Shown here in pieces: positions 19,024 through 26,469 of a stretch of DNA of 64,000 nt (position 1 is its first letter; each line of letters opens with the position of its first letter). A program made the position numbers and the translations under genes. Source of the stretch: Flavobacterium sp. CBA20B-1 (GTDB lineage Bacteria; Bacteroidota; Bacteroidia; Flavobacteriales; Flavobacteriaceae); the NCBI RefSeq assembly GCF_028473145.1, contig NZ_CP092370.1, positions 1,550,001 through 1,614,000 of the forward strand. The letters are read 5' to 3'. Under the pieces are notes generated by a model, which did no database searches, was not told the DNA's origin, and saw only the letters and a program-made list of their open reading frames with translations.

Positions 19024-21063
19024 ATGAAATTTAATCAATTTGCCCTAATAGCTTTGGCAGTTGCTTCGATAACTGCTTGCAACAAAGAAGACAAAATGCA
19101 GCATGAAACGCGCAGAATAGACAGTTTGAAAAACATTCAGTTTCAACCTGAGCAATTTGCCGATGTGCAAGTGTTGAAATACGATATTCCGGGTTGGGAA
19201 AAACTAACCCTGAAAGAAAAAAAGCTTGTCTATTATTTGGCACAAGCAGGATATTCTGGCCGCGATATTTTTTGGGATCAAAACTACAAATACAATCTAA
19301 AAATTCGCACAGCTTTAGAAAACATCTATACCAACTACAAAGGCGATAGATCTAGTGAAAACTGGAAAAAATTTGAAACCTATTTAAAACGAATTTGGTT
19401 TTCAAACGGTATTCACCATCATTATTCAAACGATAAAATAAAACCAGGTTTTCCGCAAACGTATCTTCAAAAACTATTAAAAGACACCAAAACAAACCTA
19501 AGTGCAAGCATTGTGGAAATCCTTTTTAACGATGTAGATGCCAAAAAAGTCAACCTAAACGAATCGAAAGGTTTGGTCCAAGGATCGGCTGTAAATTTTT
19601 ATGGCAAAGGATTAAATGCGGCCGACGTAGAAAAATTCTATGCCAACATGCCGCAACCAGATAGCTTGCGCCCACTTTCTTTTGGATTGAATTCAAAACT
19701 AGTACGAACAGAATCGGGCAAAATAGAAGAACGCATTTGGCGCAGTGGCGGAATGTATGGTGCTGCTATCGACAAAATTGTTTTTTGGTTGGAAAAAGCC
19801 GTAAAAGTATCAGAAAATAAAGAACAAGCCGAAGCTTTAAATATTTTGATTGATTTTTACAAAACCGGCGACCTTAAAAAATGGGACGATTACAACGTGG
19901 CGTGGGTAAAAGCAACCGAAGGAAATATCGATTATATCAATGGATTTATAGAAGTGTATAACGATCCATTGGGACACAAAGCTTCATATGAATCAACTGT
20001 GCAGATAAAAGATTTTGATATGTCTGCTAAAATGGAAGTGATTTCTAAAAGTGCGCAGTGGTTTGAAGACAATTCCCCTTTAATGCCCGAACATAAAAAG
20101 AAAAATGTGGTGGGCGTTTCTTATAAAACAGTTATTGTGGCAGCAGAAAGTGGCGACACCTCTCCCGCAACACCGATTGGAGTGAATTTACCCAATGCCG
20201 ATTGGATTCGTGCTGAGCATGGATCTAAATCTATTTCGTTAGGAAATATTATTGAAGCATACAACAAAGCAGGCGGAAGTGATAAATTAAAAGAATTTGC
20301 CTTCGATGAAAATGAAATACAATTATCGGAACGATACAGCGAATTGGCAGATAAATTACACACGGCTTTGCACGAAGTAATCGGGCATGCATCAGGACAA
20401 CTAAATCCTGGAGTGGGCACACCTAAAGAAACACTAAAAAGCTACGCATCTACTTTAGAAGAAGGTCGTGCCGATTTAGTAGCATTATATTATTTATACG
20501 ACCAAAAGATACAAGATTTGGGCTTGGTAGATGACTGGAAAAGCTTGGGAATGGCTGCATACAATGATTATATCCGCAATGGCTTAATGACGCAATTGGT
20601 GCGTATTGAACCAGGCAGTGATATTGAAGAAGCACACATGCGCAATCGCCAATGGGTTTCGGCTTGGGTGTATGAAAAAGGAAAAGCAGAAAATGTAATA
20701 GAAAAAGTGGTTCGCGACAACAAAACCTATTTTAAAATAAACAATTATGAACGTTTACATGAATTGTTTGGAGAACTACTGCGAGAAACTCAACGCATAA
20801 AATCGGAAGGTGATTTTAAAGCCGCTAAAAGTTTGGTAGAAAACTACGGGGTAAAAGTGGACAAACAATTGCATAAAGAAGTGTTGGAGCGCAACAAAAA
20901 ATTCAACACAGCACCATATCGCGGTTTTGTAAACCCAATTTTAGTTCCTGTAACCAATGAACAAGGCGAAATTACCGATATAGTGATCACCTATCCTAAA
21001 ACGTTTGCAGAACAAATGTTGTATTATTCTAAAAATTATAATTTCTTACCTTTGGAGAATTAA
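19024..21063 (+). CDS. Dipeptidyl peptidase III (M49), lipoprotein
   Basis: A 679-residue zinc peptidase that removes dipeptides from peptide N-termini. A lipoprotein signal (ITACNKED) puts it on a membrane. The M49 zinc motif is HEVIGH (residues 450-455, HExxxH), with the second motif EEGRAD (479-484). The length is typical of bacterial members. The lipid anchor suggests use of external peptides, in line with the proteolytic life of flavobacteria. Monocistronic, with a terminator 10 bp after the stop. Confidence 0.92.
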   Translation: MKFNQFALIALAVASITACNKEDKMQHETRRIDSLKNIQFQPEQFADVQVLKYDIPGWEKLTLKEKKLVYYLAQAGYSGRDIFWDQNYKYNLKIRTALENIYTNYKGDRSSENWKKFETYLKRIWFSNGIHHHYSNDKIKPGFPQTYLQKLLKDTKTNLSASIVEILFNDVDAKKVNLNESKGLVQGSAVNFYGKGLNAADVEKFYANMPQPDSLRPLSFGLNSKLVRTESGKIEERIWRSGGMYGAAIDKIVFWLEKAVKVSENKEQAEALNILIDFYKTGDLKKWDDYNVAWVKATEGNIDYINGFIEVYNDPLGHKASYESTVQIKDFDMSAKMEVISKSAQWFEDNSPLMPEHKKKNVVGVSYKTVIVAAESGDTSPATPIGVNLPNADWIRAEHGSKSISLGNIIEAYNKAGGSDKLKEFAFDENEIQLSERYSELADKLHTALHEVIGHASGQLNPGVGTPKETLKSYASTLEEGRADLVALYYLYDQKIQDLGLVDDWKSLGMAAYNDYIRNGLMTQLVRIEPGSDIEEAHMRNRQWVSAWVYEKGKAENVIEKVVRDNKTYFKINNYERLHELFGELLRETQRIKSEGDFKAAKSLVENYGVKVDKQLHKEVLERNKKFNTAPYRGFVNPILVPVTNEQGEITDIVITYPKTFAEQMLYYSKNYNFLPLEN

Positions 21064-21071
21064 ATTTAATT

Positions 21072-21098
21072 AAAAGACCATGAAAAATGGTCTTTTTT
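21072..21098. terminator. Bidirectional terminator
   Basis: Ten-bp perfect stem AAAAGACCAT / ATGGTCTTTT, loop GAAAA, between the convergent DPP III and cyclase-family genes. Confidence 0.85.
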
Positions 21099-21101
21099 CA
21101 T

Positions 21102-21878
21102 TTAGAAAACTTTAAAAACCACAGGTTTACTTGGCGATGCATCGTTTTCGAAAGAGGCAATTTGCAGGTTTAAAATATATGTTCCGTTTGCAACTTCATT
21201 ATCAATAAAAACCAATTCGGTAATGGTGCAATGAAAACGGGCATCGGCATTTACTTCGTTTATATTTTTCACATTCCAAAAGGCTTTATGCGCCACTAAT
21301 TTACCTTCATCAACTTCTTTGTCCACACTTGGTAAATCAATCAACAAATGCTCTATTCCCTTTTCTCTGATAAAAACAGCAGCTTCTTCAGATAAATAAG
21401 CCGGATTGGTATTGGAATAATTTTTATGCTTTTTATCGATTGAATTTGGAAGCGTTCGGATAATTAAAGCTTCCGATGATTTATTTTGCAATGCTTTTTC
21501 AATCTGATTTTTTGTGATTACTGAATCATCGTCTATCATTTCAGGTTCAATAGAAATTAATTCAGCCGTAAAAAAAAACGTTTTTAGGGTTTGATTGATT
21601 GAATAAAAATCCTTGGTAATATGTCCCAAACATTCGGTATGTGTGCCATGACCATGCGGATTGAACAAAATATTATTAAAATTTGTTGATGATTTACCCG
21701 ATGCCACACTGCCTACAAAATCGCCCATAACCACAGGATTTATTTCAGGCTGATCCAAATACCAAGCAATGGGATTTTGCTCATTGTTTTGAATTGGTAA
21801 AGAAATATCGATGGGTTGTGATAAATCGATAGTGTAGGTTTTGTTGTTATGTTGTATGGTTGTCTTCATAGATTTCAT
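21102..21878 (-). CDS. Cyclase/kynurenine formamidase-family hydrolase
   Basis: A 258-residue metal-dependent hydrolase of the PF04199 type. The metal site HGHGTHTE is visible near residue 77, as in KynB (usual form H-x-G-T-H-x-D; here a Glu replaces the Asp). LLIDLPSVD lies in the second half. Members hydrolyse formyl-kynurenine, isatin or related amides; no other kynurenine-pathway gene is nearby, so the substrate is open. An alternative ATG lies 9 bases inside. Confidence 0.75.
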   Translation of the reverse strand: MKSMKTTIQHNNKTYTIDLSQPIDISLPIQNNEQNPIAWYLDQPEINPVVMGDFVGSVASGKSSTNFNNILFNPHGHGTHTECLGHITKDFYSINQTLKTFFFTAELISIEPEMIDDDSVITKNQIEKALQNKSSEALIIRTLPNSIDKKHKNYSNTNPAYLSEEAAVFIREKGIEHLLIDLPSVDKEVDEGKLVAHKAFWNVKNINEVNADARFHCTITELVFIDNEVANGTYILNLQIASFENDASPSKPVVFKVF

Positions 21879-21879
21879 A

Positions 21880-22515
21880 CTAATTAGTTAGTATTTTTAT
21901 TATTGGAATTCTATATTCCTCATCTTTTTCGTGTAGTTCAATCTCTTGTGTTTCGGTATTTATATTCAAATAAAGTTCAGAATACAAATCTTCATTATCT
22001 TCTTCAAAGAAAAGTTTAAGTTTATAGTAACCATTTTTGGCAAGATTTACCATTTCCTCATTTAGTGAAAATACGGTTGCAGAAATAGCTTGCTTCGTAA
22101 AACTCTTTTTCATTGGGACTTCATACAATTCAGCTAGTGCATTAACCAATTCATCACTTTCTTTTCCAATTGATTTAAAGCTAACGCCTTTTAAAACAAA
22201 ACCATTCTTATGATCTATTTCATTCCCTATAAATCCTGCATTTATATTAGAACTTATTTCTATTTGAAGCCCTACAATCTCTTCTTTGTAAAGTCCTTTT
22301 ACAATATAAATATGTGAACTATCTGTTCTTTTATCTTCGATAATTTTAAGAAAAATATCTTTCCAACCTTCTTCAAAATCTATTCGAGAAGTAATTTCTT
22401 CAAGATTACTACTCTCAATATTATTCTTTTGTACGTTTTGATTGTTATTATTTTTACAACCAAATAAAAATGAAAAAAATCCCATAAGAAGTATTAAAGT
22501 TATTTGTTTAGTCAT
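21880..22515 (-). CDS. Lipoprotein of unknown function
   Basis: A 211-residue predicted lipoprotein; the signal ends FLFGCKNN with Cys20 lipidated, followed by an Asn-rich linker. The body has many acidic residues and no recognised domain. Its stop is one base before the start of the cyclase-family gene, suggesting translational coupling. Confidence 0.65.
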   Translation of the reverse strand: MTKQITLILLMGFFSFLFGCKNNNNQNVQKNNIESSNLEEITSRIDFEEGWKDIFLKIIEDKRTDSSHIYIVKGLYKEEIVGLQIEISSNINAGFIGNEIDHKNGFVLKGVSFKSIGKESDELVNALAELYEVPMKKSFTKQAISATVFSLNEEMVNLAKNGYYKLKLFFEEDNEDLYSELYLNINTETQEIELHEKDEEYRIPIIKILTN

Positions 22516-22570
22516 ATTATGTTTTGCTCTTGCGGTTGTTTAAACAGCTAATTATTTAATTTTTTGCTGG

Positions 22571-22631
22571 TGCGAGCATCTTGCTCGTACATTAAATTCC
22601 TCAAACTTTTCACGAGCGTGACGCTCGCGAG
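22571..22631. repeat. REP-like palindrome pair
   Basis: Two hairpins of the same 6-3-6 design in an AT-rich gap: CGAGCA-TCT-TGCTCG (22573-22587) and CGAGCG-TGA-CGCTCG (22613-22627), followed by the palindrome CTCGCGAG. GC content far exceeds the flanks. They look like dispersed repetitive extragenic palindromes. Confidence 0.55.
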
Positions 22632-22681
22632 AGCGATTACAGATAGAAAAAAAAAAATCATCTGTGCGTCTGTGGGAATTA

Positions 22682-23806
22682 TCAATGAATCCAAAACAAT
22701 TCACTTGCAATGCCATCGCAAAAGAATTTACCTTTTAAAGTTGTTTTTAAAATGTTCTTTTCAATTATCAATTTTTCGTTGGTGAGAAAAATTTCTGCGT
22801 TTTTCAATAAATAATCTAAATAATTTTGTCCAAAATCGACTTTTATTTTTTCTAAAGATACGCCCCAAACGGTTCGTAAACCTGTCATTACATATTCGTT
22901 GTAGCGATCATTTTTGGATAAAACTTCTACTTCGCTTGGTAATTTATCTTGTTGAATAGCTTTTATATACAAAGAATTATTGGCAATATTCCACGAGCGG
23001 TTTTCGCCATTAAAACTATGTGCAGAAGGACCAATTCCTAAATAGTTCTTTCCCAACCAATAAGCAGAATTATTTTTAGAGAAATAATCGGGCTTACCAA
23101 AATTAGATAATTCGTAATGAATAAATCCTGCTTTTTCTAGCATTTCAATCAATAATAAAAAATGTTCATGGGCAACTCCGTCGTCTGGTGTGGGGATTTT
23201 TCCGTTTTTAATCAAGGTTGCCAATGCCGTTTTTGGTTCAACGGTTAACGCGTAACTGGATATATGCGGAATGTTTAAATCTAATGCTTTCTGAACGTTT
23301 TGCTGCCAGCGATCAACAGTCATTTCGGGAATTCCATAAATTAAATCAATCGAAATATTATCAAAATATTTTTTGGCTTCTTGCAACGAATTCCACGCTT
23401 CATCAGCATTATGCGCCCGGTTCATCATTTTTATATCTTCATCAAAAAAAGATTGAATCCCGATGCTTAAACGATTGATTTTTGATTCAGCCAATTCTTT
23501 TATTCGATCTGCCGTTAAATCATCTGGATTGGCTTCCAATGTAATCTCCGGCTTCTGAACAACATCAAATAGCTGATAAATGGCATCAACCAATAAATTA
23601 ATTTCTTGGTTCGATAAAACACTCGGAGTTCCTCCACCAAAATAAATGGTTTCTATGGGCTCTGTAATTTCATTTTTTCGTAAAAAAAGTTCCCGATGCA
23701 ATGCCGCAATCATCTCTTCTTTCTTTTTCAGTGAGGTAGAAAAATGAAAGTCGCAGTAATGACAAGCTTGTTTACAAAAAGGAATATGGATATAAATGCC
23801 TGCCAT
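22682..23806 (-). CDS. hemW: Radical SAM haem chaperone HemW
   Basis: A 374-residue radical-SAM protein. The cluster motif CxxxCxxC is at Cys11, Cys15 and Cys18 (IPFCKQACHYCDF), the HemW form, which lacks the extra residues of the true coproporphyrinogen oxidase HemN. FGGGTPS and the C-terminal HemN-like domain (IGPSAHSF, MTGLRTVWG) are present. HemW transfers haem to membrane proteins. Its ATG overlaps the ruvC stop (TAATG), so the two genes form an operon. Confidence 0.9.
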   Translation of the reverse strand: MAGIYIHIPFCKQACHYCDFHFSTSLKKKEEMIAALHRELFLRKNEITEPIETIYFGGGTPSVLSNQEINLLVDAIYQLFDVVQKPEITLEANPDDLTADRIKELAESKINRLSIGIQSFFDEDIKMMNRAHNADEAWNSLQEAKKYFDNISIDLIYGIPEMTVDRWQQNVQKALDLNIPHISSYALTVEPKTALATLIKNGKIPTPDDGVAHEHFLLLIEMLEKAGFIHYELSNFGKPDYFSKNNSAYWLGKNYLGIGPSAHSFNGENRSWNIANNSLYIKAIQQDKLPSEVEVLSKNDRYNEYVMTGLRTVWGVSLEKIKVDFGQNYLDYLLKNAEIFLTNEKLIIEKNILKTTLKGKFFCDGIASELFWIH

Positions 23807-24363
23807 TATTTTTTATTTACACGATCGGCGTTTTGACTAACAAACGCGCCCCAACCTGAATAGCTTTTGCCTACAACGGTTTTTCCTGAGTTAAAATAAT
23901 GACAAACCGCAGCTGCCAAACCATCGGTAGAATCTAGGTTTTTGGGCAATTCTTTTATACCCAATAATTGCTGTAACATTTTGGCTACTTGTTCTTTACT
24001 GGCATTTCCGTTGCCTGTAATTGCCATTTTTATCTTCTTGGGCTCGTATTCGGTAATAGGAATTTGGCGTGATAATCCGGCTGCCATTGCCACACCTTGT
24101 GCCCTACCCAATTTCAGCATCGATTGTACATTTTTTCCGAAAAACGGCGCTTCGATTGCTATTTCATCGGGATTATGTGTATCGATCAATTCAATGGTGC
24201 GTTCAAAAATGCGTTGCAATTTTAAATAAGGATCGGTCATTTTGGCAAGATTTAACTCGTTCAGTTGCATGAATTCCATGGAATTTTTCACCACTTTAAT
24301 CAATCCAAAACCCATAATGGTTGTTCCGGGATCAATTCCTAATATAATACGTTCGTTTGCCAA
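23806..24363 (-). CDS. ruvC: Holliday-junction resolvase RuvC
   Basis: Crossover-junction endonuclease of ~185 residues that cleaves four-way DNA junctions with RuvAB. Catalytic acids are visible: Asp11 in LGIDPGTT, Glu in IAIEAPFFGKN, and the Asp pair in LDSTDGLAAA. A TTG start at 24363 (MANERIILGIDPG) is proposed because this is where RuvC proteins normally begin; the upstream ATG at 24432 would add 23 unrelated hydrophobic residues. It is translationally coupled to hemW. Confidence 0.88.
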   Translation of the reverse strand: MANERIILGIDPGTTIMGFGLIKVVKNSMEFMQLNELNLAKMTDPYLKLQRIFERTIELIDTHNPDEIAIEAPFFGKNVQSMLKLGRAQGVAMAAGLSRQIPITEYEPKKIKMAITGNGNASKEQVAKMLQQLLGIKELPKNLDSTDGLAAAVCHYFNSGKTVVGKSYSGWGAFVSQNADRVNKK

Positions 24364-24508
24364 AATTGTCTTTATAAATTGAAATAGTGTAAAATTTAAT
24401 TCAAAATAAACGTGTAATAAACTAATTATCAACGATATATTAAACTAAATTTCAGCAAATAAAGTTACAACTATTATTTAAAAGTTGCGGCACATATTTA
24501 ATTTTTCA

Positions 24509-25351
24509 TTACTGAAAAACTTCTTCCTTTATACCATCAAAACTTGCAAAAACCATACTTGGATGCGAATCTTGATGAAAGATATTACCCTGATTGTCAA
24601 TCGCAATTGCTCCTGCAAAACCATCGTAAGGCTTTAATTCGGCAAAGGTTTTTTCAAACGCTTGTTCTAACGAAAAACCATCGGTAACACGGGTTACAAT
24701 CTTTGCTGCCACGGCACCGCTCACAATATCTTCGCCAACGCCTGTTAAGCTTACACCGCAAAATGAATTGGCATAATTTCCGGCAACGGTAGCTGAATCG
24801 GATATTCTTCCAGGAATTTCAAACCCTTTTCCGCCGGTTGAAGTAGCAACTGCAATTTTTCCGTTTTTATCTAAAACAACACAACCAACAGTTCCTGTTC
24901 CTAACGATTTTACTTTTGCTTCGTATTCAGCTTTTCGTTGGGGGATTTCAGTAGAAAAAGCTTCAAATCCATGCTTACGGGCAAAGTTTGTAGCGCCGCT
25001 TCCGCCTAAAATTCGGTCGTCAACCTGCATTAAAACCTCTGCCACTTGAATGGGGTTTTTAACGTCTTCGATATTAATCACACCGCTCATTTTCTGCGTT
25101 TCGCCGTCCATTAAAGAAGCACTCATTCTTATTTTTCCGTCAGATTGAATTTGAGAACCAATTCCTGCATTGAACAATTCATCGTCTTCTAACTGCGAAA
25201 CCGCATAGACCACTGTTTCTAATGCCGAATGATTTTGCAAATACGCATAAGCATCTTTCACAATGCGTAAAAGTGCTTGTTGTTTGGCAATTTTGGTTTC
25301 TAAATTGGTGGTTGATTCAGAGAAAAAACCACCGTGAATAATGATTTTCAT
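24509..25351 (-). CDS. Isoaspartyl peptidase / plant-type L-asparaginase
   Basis: A 280-residue Ntn hydrolase. The nucleophile is Thr154 in GTVGCV, where the precursor should cut itself into two subunits. Supporting motifs: NAGIGSQIQ, ATSTGG and GVGEDIV. It hydrolyses beta-aspartyl peptides. Seven bases downstream of the cyanophycinase gene, it is well placed to split beta-Asp-Arg dipeptides released from cyanophycin into Asp and Arg. Confidence 0.9.
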   Translation of the reverse strand: MKIIIHGGFFSESTTNLETKIAKQQALLRIVKDAYAYLQNHSALETVVYAVSQLEDDELFNAGIGSQIQSDGKIRMSASLMDGETQKMSGVINIEDVKNPIQVAEVLMQVDDRILGGSGATNFARKHGFEAFSTEIPQRKAEYEAKVKSLGTGTVGCVVLDKNGKIAVATSTGGKGFEIPGRISDSATVAGNYANSFCGVSLTGVGEDIVSGAVAAKIVTRVTDGFSLEQAFEKTFAELKPYDGFAGAIAIDNQGNIFHQDSHPSMVFASFDGIKEEVFQ

Positions 25352-25357
25352 AACCTC

Positions 25358-26233
25358 TTAATTTGTATATTGCGAAGAATGAATACTCATTTTATATGTA
25401 TTTAGATCAAATTTATCAAATTGACTCATCACGTGTGTTACCAAATGATTGATTGATATAGGTTGACCCAATTCCACTTGTGTTAAACTGGTGTCTTTTA
25501 CTTCTCGTCCGTCAACCAGAATCACCAAGCCCGAACCAATAGCTTCCATTTGATGCCCATTGGTAATCAACAAGCCCGTATCTTCGCCCAAGCCAACACC
25601 TAAAACTTTTGGATTGCTCACTACTGCTTGAAACAAACGACCAATTCGCCCCCTTTGAACGAAGTGTGTATCAATCACCACATCGTCAATCAACCCTAAA
25701 CCCGATGTGATTTTTACTTCACCTTTCAGCAAAGCTTCCTTGCTGCTTCCTTGATAAATCATACTGTTTGAGGCTGCTGCTGCACCTGCTGATGTTCCGG
25801 CATAGATAAATTCGGTAGTTCTGTATTTCGAAATCAACAAATCTACAAAAGGAGTTCCACCCAAAATAGAGGTTAAACGCAATTGATCGCCGCCGGTAAA
25901 CATTACCACATCTGCTGCTTTTAAGCGCTCTAAAACCTCCGGATCGCTTGCCTGTTCGCGGTTTTCAATATACAACACATCGGCGTTGTTTGCCTCTAAA
26001 TAGCTGAATGCTTTAATATATTCGGGACCTATTTCTCTTGGAATTTTCGACGCAGTTGTAATCACTTCAATTCGTGATTTTTCCTTATGTTTTGATTCCT
26101 CAATGATTCTTTTTAGAATTCCTGTTTCAAAAAAATTCAAATTCTTTGAAGCGTCTTTATCTAAATTGGTTTCTGTAAAACTTCCCTTATCTACAGCACC
26201 ACCTATTATAATTAATTTTCCTAATATTTCCAT
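25358..26233 (-). CDS. cphB: Cyanophycinase
   Basis: A 291-residue peptidase of family S51. The nucleophile Ser148 lies in AGTSAGA; FTGGDQLRL and GEDTGLL are further family signatures. It cuts cyanophycin to beta-Asp-Arg dipeptides. The start at 26233 (MEILGKLIIIGGAVDKG) is the standard start; an upstream ATG at 26371 would add 46 unrelated residues running into the divergent promoter region. It forms an operon with the isoaspartyl peptidase and is divergent from cyanophycin synthetase. Confidence 0.9.
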   Translation of the reverse strand: MEILGKLIIIGGAVDKGSFTETNLDKDASKNLNFFETGILKRIIEESKHKEKSRIEVITTASKIPREIGPEYIKAFSYLEANNADVLYIENREQASDPEVLERLKAADVVMFTGGDQLRLTSILGGTPFVDLLISKYRTTEFIYAGTSAGAAAASNSMIYQGSSKEALLKGEVKITSGLGLIDDVVIDTHFVQRGRIGRLFQAVVSNPKVLGVGLGEDTGLLITNGHQMEAIGSGLVILVDGREVKDTSLTQVELGQPISINHLVTHVMSQFDKFDLNTYKMSIHSSQYTN

Positions 26234-26469
26234 GGCGTAAAAATAACTATTTCTTGAAATTACACAAATTCCAACACAAAAGAAAATGATAATTTTTTTT
26301 ACACACTTTTCAAAAAAAATCGTCAAACGCAAGGAATCTTTCAGAGAGAAAGCACTAATTAGTATATTCACTATTTATTTCGTTTTTTTTATCTAAAACA
26401 ATCAACATTTAAAATATTTTTTTATTTTTAACAAAATGAACATCATATAAGAAAAAATTATTGTTTTTT

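Noticed and set aside
22564..22785. 73-codon plus-strand frame over the REP-like hairpins
   Set aside because: It overlaps the hairpins and the end of hemW, with no coding features.
26234..26371. N-terminal extension of cyanophycinase
   Set aside because: The extra 46 residues are hydrophobic and unlike S51 peptidases and lie in the divergent promoter region.
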